Assembly (NCBI GenBank): GCA_012295275.1
Contig: CM022666.1
Coordinates: forward strand, 7,128,265-7,163,264
DNA from: Chrysomallon squamiferum
Lineage: Eukaryota; Mollusca; Gastropoda; Neomphalida; Peltospiridae
Length of the DNA: 35,000 nucleotides
Reading direction: 5' to 3'
A program made the position numbers and the translations under genes. The notes below the pieces were generated by a model, which saw only the letters and a list, made by a program, of their open reading frames with translations, was not told the DNA's origin and searched no databases. Every line of letters begins with the position of its first letter. The stretch's first letter is position 1. Below are positions 9,242 to 22,275 of the stretch, in pieces.

Positions 9242-12200
9242 GCCAAGAAGTGATTCGCAGTATTCGGACAGATGTCGTAACTGGTTACTGAAAGGTACTT
9301 GCACATTTGGTTCACAGTGTAAATATCAACATGGACCTTTGATTGGAAAACGAAAATCAAAAAGGTTCGTTAAGAATAAGATTTTAAAATTTATTTTAAT
9401 TTAATGATTAAGAAACAAAGCAAAATGGAGAAAAAGATTATTATTTTAGAAACATGCTTTAGCAGAAAGTGCAATAAAGAAAAAGAAAAAAAGATTAACA
9501 GTTTACAACATTAATGAATTTTTCAATATATCTTAAGAAAAACTTCAATGAATTAATGAATTAATGATTATTTCTTTACTGCTGTCATGATGTATTTTAG
9601 TTACAATGGTTATTAAGTATTTTTCTAATTTTGAATAATAATGAATTAAAAATAAACTTGAAACTTATTCCACTGAAATTACTAACATACCACCATCTTG
9701 GATGGGATAACCTTGTCATATTGTTAGTCAAAAATTTAGAAATACATTCCAAGAAATGACTAAACTGTGGATTACTAAATTCATATTATTTTACCTACTA
9801 AGAGAGTCTTTCCAGTTTGTTTCTTCTTTTTACAGCAGAGTTCTGTTAAATTCTTTAAAAATATTTTTTTTTTTTTAAATTTTCAGCAGCTCTAGCAGAA
9901 AAGAAGACAGTCCTGATGACCTCCGACTCCGAGTGAAAGGTCACCATGGTGACAGTGACTCTGCCTCACCTGATCCTCATGTAAGACAGAAACGAGATGA
10001 GATGAAAATAAAGTCGACTGTTGTTGTAAAAAAATCTGGTGTCCATGACAGTGGTGATGATACAGAAGACTCTGATAACTGGGCTGTAGAAAGTAATTAT
10101 TTAATATTCATTATAATAAGGAAGTAGAAAGTAATTATGTATTTAATAATCAGTGTAAGGTAGTAGGAAATAATGATCTATTTAATATTAAATGTAAGAC
10201 AGTAGAAAGTAATTATGTATTTAATAATCAGTGTAAGGTAGTAAAAAAATAATTATCTATTTAATATTAAAGATAAGGCAGTATAAATTAATTATTTAGT
10301 ATTCAGTATAATAAGGAAGTAGGAAGTAATAATGTATTTAATATTAAATATAATAAGGAAGTAGAAAGTAATTATGTATTTAATATTAAATAAAAGGCAT
10401 TATTATTTAATATTTAGTGTATAATGAACACAGCATTTTGTTTAGACTTCATATGTGTTAATAATTTAAAAAATTCAAATTCTTTAAAAAAAAAAAAAAA
10501 AGTAAAAACACAAATAAACTACTCACTCTGTTTTTCATTGTTACTATTTTTATTTATTTCTCTGTTTATTTTATTTTTGTACAGTAAATCTACTCATTCT
10601 GTTTTTTTATTATTATTTATTACTATTTTTATTTATGTATTTATTATCTTTGTAGAACTGGACTATAAAAAAGAGCTGGAACTAGAACAGAAAACGACAA
10701 CAACTGCAGCGAGAATTGAATCAGCTGGCAGCAATGGATGACGAACGAGAGAACATCACCATCGAAAAGAAACTACCGAAACCTGCAGACCATGTGAGAT
10801 CATTCACTGATGATGTTGTTTTTATTTTTCTTTATTTTTTATTACGTTTTTAATTTTTTTTTTTAAATGAAAGTAATATTGCATGTTGTAAAAACATTCA
10901 TTTATATATATATATTTACACTTTTATTTATTTTATTTTATTTTATTTTATTTTATTTTATTTTATTTTATTTTATTTTAATTTATTTTATTTAATTTTA
11001 TTTTATTTTTAATTATTTTATTCATAAGAGTTGGTTCCCTAGCTTTTCATGTTATTTTGGTTTTGTTTATAAATTTCAGTAGTATGGCAACAATCTGGCA
11101 CTTGCAATAACACTTTTCTGTGTGTAGTATTAACACATTGGTCAGTTATGAACAAAATAGTGAAACCAACACATCCAATATCATTTAGTTCAGTTATTTT
11201 CAAGTATGTATCATTTCTTTCTTTCCTTATTTCACTCTAAAACAGTTAATTTTATTTTTTATTTATTTTTTCATTTATTTATTTATTTATTTTTTATCAG
11301 AGACCAATAAGTGAAAAATCTGATTCTGACCATTCTCCAGATCACGGTCGTCTAGCAGGAAAGAAAAAATCTCCAAACACTCCGTAAGTTTTTTCCATCG
11401 TAATAAAATATCTTCTAGAACATTTGATTGTGCATTTAATTTGACTGATAGGTATGAAAGAATGTCTGACAAGACCAGCATGCTATTTTTCTGTAAGTGA
11501 TTGTTAGGTATCAGATGTACATTTATGATGATGATAGAGAGGGTACATGACACAGGTCAGTGGTACAGTATCTACTGAAGGTGGGATTGATCTCTCTTGA
11601 TATAGACATTTCACCCCACTCCTTGTCCTTCGATCTGGTATAACAGAGGATGTAATGCAATCCCTTCCTTGTCCTTTGCATCTGGTATAACAGAGGATGT
11701 AATGCATACTGTCTTCTGTGTGGGAAATGAGTATGGCTGTGGGTGTCTTCTTTTGTTGTCTAAGTGATCTTTAACCCTGTGTCCGATACTGTTTAACAAA
11801 AAATGTTTGTGCAGTGTTTTGTTAAATAAAACATTTCCACCCCACTATAATGAATGATACAAGGGAAGAAACTTGCTTTCGTCACTGCAAGGATTGTTAT
11901 AGATCAACTTTGCTTGTTTTATATATTCAAGTAGAGAGATTTAAAACACATACCACAGCTTTTGATACTGGTTGGTAAAGGAAAAAAAAACTCCTGAGAT
12001 TATTTCCTGGGACCTATCAGTCTTAAATACATCATTAAGTTTTATTTCTGACTTTGATATTAATTTAAAAACACACACACACACACAATCTTTTTTAAGT
12101 CTCCCTATTATAAAGTGAATACATTTAATTATTTAATTATCAGTACCAACATTATTGTTTGACATCTGTTGATCATAATATTTATATATAATTAACTATT

Positions 12201-13477
12201 ACCAATTGTTTCCTTGAATAAACATTTTTTTTTTTCTACAACACACTTGAATGTATAACAAATGTATAGACTTTACACTTCAGTAACCTTGCATGTATTA
12301 TTATTAGTGTACCTAGTTTGATCATTAAATAACAGCAGGTGTTAAATACGAATTTTAATCACCAAAGAAACAGAACAAACAAACAGTTTACATTTTTTAT
12401 TGAATGTTTATGTTAAATGTGTACTAAATGATTCATAAATCAATTTCAAATATGGTAATCTTGGCTGTTTTCAATACAGTATTAATTTACATTTTTCAGT
12501 ATAAACTTATGTGGTTTTTAGATTTAAACTCGCATATTAACACAGTCAAAGTTCAGGTACATTTACATTACTGTACATTCGTCTAGGTAATGGCATTTAT
12601 AAAGGCCTGGTAGAATTTTTTCTCAGGAAGATACAATGTCAGTGTTTATTGTAAATAATGCATATAAAACACTTTTCTTTATTACACAAATGGATCATAA
12701 ACATTTTTCTGTGTTTTTATAAATTATTATTACCTGTGTATCTGTATCTGTGTTTCTATCTGTCTATCTGTTTATGTTGGTAGTATAAACATATATATAT
12801 ATATATAAAGTAGAAATGTATGTAAATGTTTTGTTTTGTTCTGTGTTATTACATTATAATATTATATTAGATTAGATTACATTACATTTATTATGTTATA
12901 TTTATACTGTATTATGATATGCTATATTAATACTACATTATACTTTACTATACTAATATTATACTTTACTATACTGATATTATACTTTACTATACTAATA
13001 CTTTACTGTTAGTATACTATTTTGTACTGTACTGTTCTGTACTATACTATATTATACACTATATACTGCATTGTGTTCTACTGTAGTTTACTGTATTTTT
13101 CAGTACTGTACTGTAATGTACATACTATACTAATGTTATACTATTCTATACTCTGCAGTAATCTGCTATACTATGTTCTACTGTATTCTACTAAAGCTAT
13201 GTAGTGCTTAATTTACTGATACTATACCAGACTAGACTAGACTGTTTTATTCTACACTATACTATACAGACTCTGCTTTTCTATACCATACCACTTAATA
13301 CTATACAACTCTATACCACACCATACCATACCATACCATACTGACACTATATTGCATTGTTACACTATATTACAGAAATGCAATTAATTAACTTGTTTAT
13401 ATACTTTAAACTTGCTTATTTTGCTTTATGGTATTTTGTAAATAATAAAAAAAAATTAAATTTATTTATTTATTTAC

Positions 13478-13520
<43 letters not shown>

Positions 13521-16500
13521 TTTCAGCAAAAAGGAGAAGAAGAGAAAACACAAACTGAAGTCTCCAGTGTCAAGGTCACCAAGTCCATCGGATTCTCCAG
13601 TTAAAGGCAAAGGGCACAAGAAGAAGTAAATTTTATTGTTAATGTGAAGATATTGTTTGTTTTTATGAAAATCTCATTTAACTTGATCTATTTTTTTTTT
13701 TTTTTTTGAAAGGTATATTTTATACATGGGCTAATATACTTCTAATGCTCAAGAAAAATATTTTTTAGTATATTTGAGTTAATAGATCACATCTTCTCAT
13801 ATCATTTCAGCCACATTTTGGAGGCATAGTTAATGTCAGCGAGTTTAAATTTTTTAAAAGATTCTAGTTTATGTTGTTTAATTTTCAGGTATGACAAAGA
13901 AGAAGATGTGCCGCATAAAGTGAAACACAAGAAAGCAAAGAAGCTTCTGAGGAAGCAGTTGGAGAAGTCGCCAGAAATTGGAGCTTTGCGAACTAAGAAA
14001 AAACATTCTCCGAAACAAGCCGAAGAAAAACCAAGTAAAATTGGACGAGATTTACCAGCTTCTAAAAATTCTCCAGAAAAAGCTTTAACCCGATCCAGAT
14101 CTCCACTGAAATCAGAACGCCAGAAGCCAGGATATTCTAGGTCTAGGTCCAGAAGTCCTTATTCCCCAGCAATTGTCCCTAAAGCGAAGGTAATACCAGA
14201 CTTTGTTCGTGAGGGGCTGAAAGAAGGGAAGTACAGGATTAAGAAGAAAAAGGACAAAGCGAAAGAGGAATCCCCAGCTTCTGACCATGAACTAAAAGCT
14301 CATGGGTCGGGCAAGAAGAAAGTGTCGCCCATGAAAATTAAAAAGAAAAACAAGAATAAACACGAAGTCCCCATTCCAAAAATAAAAGACGATATTGAGG
14401 AAGATTTGCCGGAGAGACACACAGATTCTGAAGGGCGCTCAGGAAGTTCTGAGTCTTATTCGAGAAGGCACGAGGAAGAGCTGAGAGAACAGAAAGAGAG
14501 AGAGGTTCAAGAACTGAAGCAGAGGTCTGACAGGTACGACAGAAGAGATCGTGCAAGAAGCCCTTCGCCAAAGGAACACGGAAGATCTGCGTATCAAGAC
14601 AACTTGGAGAAAAGCAAAAAAGCAGCCATTGGTGCAGAGAGAAAGCGCGAGAGGCGCGAAGAATTCGAACGGAATTACAAGAACTCGAGCCAGAAAGCGG
14701 AGAGATCGAAGTACGGCATTTCGCCCAAACCGTATCCAGTGGACGAATACGCCTCACCAGTCACAGAACACAGAGAGAGGTCTCCCGACGACAGGTCCCG
14801 GCTCAGACAGGACAGATACAAGGAGCCTGAAAGAGACAGCAGGAGACGGGACATTCGACCAGCCGATGACAGGAGACTGCCGAGGGAGACTGCAGTGAGA
14901 ACTGAGGAGTTCGATTCGCGAGGACGCAGTCCTTCCACTCACTCCCGTGATCGCGGGGAACGCAAAGACAGACTTGATCGTCCTGGCAGTGCAAGCGTTC
15001 CCGACAGAGCAGATCGCTACGCGCCCTCCACGGAGTATAGATCAGGGCAGGAGCCACGAGGAAGGTTTGAGGAAGGATTTTCTCTGTATCCTGACCATCC
15101 TGACGTAGATCGGCAGCGTTACCCTGGCGACCGAGAGCAGTTTGACTCTCGCAATGGGAGGCAGAGAGCCGATGTGAATTTTGAACGTGGTCGCCGCGAT
15201 GAAGCCAGTCGAAATCGATTTGGCAGACTTCCTGATGAAAGGAGCCATGTTGAGGGTAAATTCTTATATTTGTATGAAGAAATAAGTTCTGAATTTGTAC
15301 CATCCAGCTTATTTTGTTGGTTGCAACCAGCTGAGCACTATCTGTGTTTTTATTGTATAAAAGTTAGATGTTTAAGCATTTTTCTTCAAAAAGCTTCTTT
15401 TTTTTTTCTTTGTATTTTCTTTTATTATTTCACTGGAATATACATTGTTGTTTTCTTTTTCTTATAATCATTATTGATGATGTGTTTCATTTGTTTTTTT
15501 TCAGCCTTTGAAGAGTTTGATAGACCTGAATTCAGTGATCGCAGTCGGGGGGCAAGAGGACGCAGGGGAGCATATGATAGTAAGTAATATTTATATCTAA
15601 ATATATAACCTAATATATATAGGTATGGGCATGTTTTATGATAAATACAGTCAAACTTATTTCGAAAAAATAAAAAAATAAAAAAATAAAAACAACAACA
15701 AAAAAGCAAACAATCTAAGAATTTTGGTGCAGTAATGATAAAATATATTTAATCAGGTCCAAAATTTATTTGCTGTTTTAATAATTCTTCAAAAAAATTA
15801 TATTTTACTTCTAGATATCTCTCCACTCACATACAGAGGTAAGTTTACAGTCGTACAAAAATGATTTTTTGTTATCTCACACCTTTCATTACATTTTTTT
15901 TTCTCTCTTTTTAAATTTAGTTTCTGGAAAACCAGGCATCTGAAAACAAAAACATTTCCATTTCTATTCATTGACAAAATAAATGTTGTGTATCAGATAT
16001 ATATATATATTAATTCATTGCAGAATGATAAGAATCGTCACGATAATACCAAAACATTGCATTGTCATTAATTAACTGTTAATATTAAAACATGTGGCCA
16101 ACTAAATCTTCATTAACAGGTCGATACGAAGGAGCAGCATTCGAAGAAGATCGTCAGAATCGAAGGGCGGATTGGGAGACTCGCAGACCAGCAGGAGAAG
16201 CTTTCAGGACAGAAGCCGATTGGCCAGCACGTCCTGACAGCCGAAGAGAACCTCCGAGAGATGAACGGTACGACAGTCGCCGCGACGACCGTAGACTGGA
16301 CAACAGGCCATTTGGTCGTGAGGTAGATGACCCCAGGAGTCGTCCAGGGGAGGACATTCGTAGCCGATCAGACTGGAGGCCTGACAGCTCTGCAGACAGC
16401 AGACGGCCAGCTGATTTCCGGGAGGAGAGGCTGAATGAGCGAGGAAGAGAAAGAGCAGGTTCTCCAGGACCCACAGTGGACTGGGCGGTTGCGAGGGAGG

Positions 16501-19500
16501 GTCGAGCCTACGAGAGAGGTGTTCGGGAAGATCGAGTTGCTGGGGCAGCTTTCCGGGATGAACGAGGAAGCAAAGCACGAAGAGACGATCGCGGATTCAG
16601 AGACGAGAGGGACGATAAGCGCTACGATTCGAAGAGAATTGCTGCAGATGACAAATTGGGCAGGGAGGAGCGTGGGATCAGAGATGATCCGCTGAAAGAA
16701 GAAAGGAGTCTGAGAGAGGAGAGACAGGACGACAGGAGTGTTCTTGACCGGTCGGAGAGAGACGCTAGCAAGTCGAGAGAGAAAGGAAACAAAGACGTCC
16801 ACTCTCGCATCTTCGACAAAGACAGCTACGACTCGCGGTCACGAAAAGAGGAGAGGAGCATAAAAGATGAAGTGATCAAAGGTGAATTTGCTAAAGTGGA
16901 GAGATCGAAAGACAAGAGAGAGGATGAACACAAGTACAGGGAGAAAGACAAACACGTTGCTGAAGATGTTTCAAGATACGACAGAAGTGATGCACATTCC
17001 GTGAGAGATGAGGCTGATAGGAAGTACAAAGCTGACGACGTAGCTGTGAAGGATGCCAAGAAGAAAGGCAAATCACACAAGAAGGGTCTAAAGAGGCCAC
17101 CTCGAAGCTTCGATGATATCGACAGTGATGATGATATTTCAGAAGAACACGATAAAGATTTGAAGTGAGTGTTAAAAATAGCTGATGGCCATTAAATAAA
17201 GTGAGAGTATTTAAAACTGATGTTTATTCCAGCTTTTAGCAATTTCATTTTGAATTCTCATTAACCTTTGTCTGACATGAGGTGGCCATTTTTTTTTTTT
17301 GTATTCAGGCTTCATGACACATTCATTCATTTTATTCACTCATTCTTTCATTCTTTCAATAAATACATGACCCAAAGGACAAATTATTAAAAAATTTATT
17401 TTTCTATTATCAAAGTCATGTTTCAGCCTGCAATCTTCTTTTTAAAACTTTATTCGTCTGAAATGGTTAATGAAGGTAGTTTAAACAGTTTAATATTGAT
17501 TGAACATTTCATCACATAAACATTTTGATTTGAGTTTATTGAAAAAAATTTTTTTTTCTTTCTGTGATTTAGAAAAGATGGAAAGCTAAGTTTGTCTGAC
17601 GATAAGAAAACAAGAACACCGGATCGTCGCAGTTTGTCACCAAAGAGAATCTACTCGCCTTCCTCAAAAAGAAGTCGATCTCCTTTGAAACAAAACTCGT
17701 CTCCTTCCTCCAAAAGGAGCCACTCGCCATCGAGACACAAACGGTCTCCTTCAACAAAACACAGTCGGGCAGGATCAAAACGTGAGCGATCTCTTGATTC
17801 AAAACACTCTCGTTCTTCATCCAGACTCCGTCGATCTCGTTCTCCACGTCACAAACGTCCACGCGACGTTTCTCCGGCAGGTTCACACCACAGTCGAGGA
17901 GGTGACCGGCGGTCAGACAGAAGTCACCAGCCTGCAAAGCGAGATGATGACAGTGACCACGACGACAGACGCAGCACAGCGGGAAGTCTCGACCTGGAGA
18001 GGAAAAGTCGAAGGAGGGGAAGTGTCACAGAGACAGCGAGAAAAGACAAGGCGAGAAGTCTGAGTGTAAGTTTGATCAGTTAGTGGCAGACAGACAGAAA
18101 GATGTGTTATCCTACCCATCATAAACAGTCGTAGGATTAATTAACATAACATGTGTGATCATAAACAGTTATAGGATTAATTAACATGACATGTGTTATA
18201 CTACCAATCATAAATAGTTATAGGATTAATTAACATGACATGTGTTATACTACCAATCATAAACAGTTATAGGATTAATTAACATAACGTGTGATCATAA
18301 ACAGTTATAGGATTAATTAACATAACGTGTTATACTAACCATCATAAACAGTTATAGGATTAATTAACATAACATGTGTTATACTACACATCATAAACAG
18401 TTATAGGATTAATTAACATGACATGTGTTATACTACACATCATAAATAGTTACAGGATTAATTAACATGAGTGTGTGAGCCTACCCTTTATAAACAGACA
18501 TAGGATTAATTGGCATGATGTGTTTTATCCTACCCATCATAAATAGTTATAGGATTAATTTACATGAGTGTGTGATGTCTGATCCTACCCATTATAAACA
18601 GTTATAGGATTAATTAACATGAATGTTTAATCCTACCCATCATAAACAGTTATAAGATTAATTAACATGAATGTTTGATCCTATCCACTATAAACATTTA
18701 TAGGATTAATTAACATGAATGTGTGATCGTACCCATTATAAACTGGCATAGGATTAATTAACATCAAATGGGTTATCCTTTCCATCATAGGATTCATTAA
18801 AATCAGATGGTACTGGCATTTTCTCTTCAAAAACATTGTAGCATTTCTTTGTTGTTACTGCTGTGGACAAATGTTACCTGTGAGATTTCAGTTTTCCAGA
18901 TCAGTTTCTCAAAATGAAGCATATATTGTTTCTGAAGATCTGTTTTAAAAAACAAAAAAAAAAACAATTTCAAGACTGACAGCTAATACCTGTTAATTTA
19001 AGAATTAAAATTAGACATTCAGAGTAGTATGAACCATAAGACATATTTACAAAATATATCATTATTTGTGTGTATTTATTACTAATCTGTTTAATGAAGT
19101 ACCATTCTTTCAGCCCCAGACTGCCTCTAGAAAAACAGAAGATGAATTTTCAAAATCTGAGACTTTGGGTAAGAGAAAACGATCTTTGTCCGGTGCAAGC
19201 AAGAAGTCACATGACGTGAAGAAAGAAGAAACCAGATCGAAAAGAAGACGTCTCGGTGACAGAGACAGTGGTAATATATTTTAAAATAACCTTTTTTTTT
19301 AATAATCAGAATGTTGCAGGCTAGATATCTCAACAAGTTTTATAAAAATCAAGTGTACACCACTTGCAATACATTCATTCATATTCATCTCAAGCCATGT
19401 TGCAGATATTCGCTGTAAATAATAAACAAATTAAAGATAGTTTTGCTTGAGATGGGGTTTTTTTGCTTTTTCTATGAGAAATACTTTAATTTAATTTTTG

Positions 19501-20926
19501 TTTTATTTGTTTTATTTTTTTTTTGTTGAAGCTTGTAAGAAATTTGTAGCAGATTTGTAAGGGTTTGCTTCTGGTATATTTAACTATTTCATCAAGCAGA
19601 AAAATCAGCAAATATCAGAATATGACCCTAACTGTTTGGGTCTTAGAAAGGGAATAGTCAGTAAAGCACACACATTTGAATATCGGCAATTAAAAAATAA
19701 CGTTTTTCAGAAACCAGCATTTATTCTTTTGTTATTTGTCAGTCCAAGATAGGAATTTTAAAAAAATATTAACAACTTTATTGATAATTTTTTCCACATT
19801 TTTATAGTTTGTCTGTTTTAAATTTAACTACAGCGAGAGAAACAAAACCACATCTTGATGAAGAAGAAAAGAAAAGTTCAGTCCTTGTTTCTGACAAAAA
19901 AAATCTTCATGACAGTGATATGGGTGAGTTACAAACAACTGTTAGTAAAACATGATGAAAATTTACACAATCTGTTGGATATTTCCATTTCCAGCCAGTG
20001 ACTTATCAAAAGGCATTAGTATGTGTTTTCTGGTCTGTTCCATGAAAAAAAAAAAGACCAATTCCTGCAGATTGAAAGAGAACAGGCTGTGGAATGGTTG
20101 AAGTAGGTTTTCATTCTCATATCCTGATACATTCGGTTGACATCTAGTATAACACATGCTAATGTAAATATGTGTTGAGGTGTTACGAATAATATAATTG
20201 TTACTTTCATTAATTTCTTAAAGTATGGCTATTGTGGTGCAGCAGACAGATGGATGTATTATTTTCAAATTCTTGTAGTTTATTTATTTTATTTTTTTGT
20301 TATAGTGTTCCTGTTTTGGCAGATAGAGAATCAATATATTTACTGAACTTCCAAATAATTGTTTTATTATTATTAGTAGTAGTAGTATTATTTATTTTTT
20401 TTTTTTCGAACATTCCTGTGCAGTGCATATGGTTAGACTAAATGATTTTACTTCTAATTAATTGTTATGTTGATGTCTTAGTTAAAGTATTACTAGGTGT
20501 TTAGTAAAAATTTATATATTACTGTTTATATAATTTTAAGTGATATTTTTATCTGTTAGAGAAGACTCTCCTTTACTAAAAATAAAGTTATCTTATCGTA
20601 ACTATTTTTGTATGAATCTGAATTGGAAACTGAACAGTTTTTGTCTGCTTGTTTGTTTATTATTTATTAAATTGTTTGTTTGTTTATTATTTTTAAATTG
20701 TTTGTTTGTTTGTTTGTTTGTTTGTTTGTTTTTGTTTGTTTATGTTTTGTGTTACGTTACAGAAGGAGACCTGGGAACTGAACCGGATGCAGAGGTTGTT
20801 GTTTTCAGTGACTGGTCTGAAGATGATGACATTGCAGATAATATACTTAACAAGGAGGATGAGAAACTGGTAAGTCAACATTTCAATAATAATAACAATA
20901 ACAACAACAATAATAACAATAATAAC

Positions 20927-20977
<51 letters not shown>

Positions 20978-22233
20978 GTATACCCATAGCAGTGGAAAGA
21001 GGTAATCTAAATACATAAAAAGTAACAAAAATAACAGCAACATGAATATTAATAATGATATACATTAACAGTAAGATTACTGGCAATAATAATAATAATA
21101 GTAACAGTAGTAGTTGTAGTAGTATTTTTATTAGTAGTAGTAGTGAAACTCAACTGATGCAGAGCAATATCCAGATCATCTGGTTTTATGAACATAAGCA
21201 GATGATAAACTGAGAAATAATTTGATGTAGTTATTATTCACAAAAAAGCTGCTGTCCTGTTTTTATCTCAGAATGAACCGCCAACAGACGAAGGCCTGAG
21301 AAGGGTCAAGGACGACCGAGTGAGGCGTAGCCCTAGCAACAGCAGTCGCAGCAGCTGGTCAAGCCGCAAATCAAAAGAGAGAGGAATGCGTGCGTCGCGT
21401 GCCAGTGTTTCGCGTTACAGAGACGAGAAGGTGAAAGACTTGAACTCAGTTCTTCTCGACAGCAACGACAGGTCAGTCTCTCCTGAAATATTAACCCTTT
21501 CTCTGTGAGAACACTGTTCTAATTTAAATTTTGTAAAGATTAGTTAGTTCGTGTGTTTGATAACTAACACATAAATATAATTATTAATTAATAGCTTTGT
21601 TTAAAGTGAAGGAATGTAATTTTCAGTTGCTTGTTCACTCAAAAAAAACAAAAAAATATATATATAAAGTTCGAGTTCCATTATCTCAGATGGGTTATAT
21701 AATTGCTTAACTTTTTATTCATGTTTTCTATATTTTTGAGTCAATATCAGAAGGTTATATTTGCAGAAATTCACAAAATATTACTTTATTACTGATATTT
21801 GCAGAGATGGCATTAACATAGACACAAATAAACTGTGAATGTGTTTTTTCCCTTGTTTTACAGAAGTGTTGAGCAAACCGAGCCAGATGTTAAAACTGCT
21901 CAAGATCAGAGTGTGGAAGTGAAAAAAGAAGGTGAGTGCAAATTAAAGATGTACTGACTCTGAAGAATTAAGTCTTGTAAGTTCACTTACAGTTAATTTA
22001 TATTCTTTAAAGAAAAATCATTTGACACACACACACAAATATAAATAAATACTTTATATCTACTACAGTTTGTGGTAAAATTCTGTATTTTTATTTGATA
22101 TGTTGGTTTTTATGATTGGTTTTGTGGTTTGTTTCTGTGGATTTTTACGGTTTTTTTCTTCTTTTTTTTTTTAACATAAGACCACTTTATTTATTTTTAA
22201 AAGAAAAATGTAATAAATATTGTTTTAAAAATG

Positions 22234-22275
<42 letters not shown>

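Larger units (their letters stand above)
11384..13526 (+). other. ZC3H13 intron 5 (2.1 kb)
   Basis: Contains a decayed tRNA-like SINE (about 11540-11845), unremarkable AT-rich sequence, a TACTA/ATACT-rich block (about 12840-13375) and a TTTA run that serves as the pyrimidine-rich tract before exon 6. No coding segment is apparent. Confidence 0.8.

Noticed and set aside
13022-13204. 60-codon Tyr/Leu-rich ORF
   Set aside because: It lies in the TACTA/ATACT low-complexity block in ZC3H13 intron 5.
14338-15303. Several long open frames on the minus strand and in alternative + frames over ZC3H13 exon 7
   Set aside because: They overlap a conserved coding exon with biased R/E/D/S codons. This composition leaves complementary frames open. 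They show no family motif or splice structure.
15241-15467. Extension of ZC3H13 exon 7 past 15255 to the in-frame stop
   Set aside because: After 15255 the composition becomes AT-rich and hydrophobic. GGTAAAT gives a good donor, and the next exon joins in phase.
16154-17100. Minus-strand and alternative-frame ORFs over ZC3H13 exon 10
   Set aside because: Same composition effect. The + frame joins in phase with neighbouring ZC3H13 exons.
20883-21086. Poly-Asn, poly-Ile and poly-Tyr ORFs
   Set aside because: Direct translation of the AAT/AAC array in intron 14.
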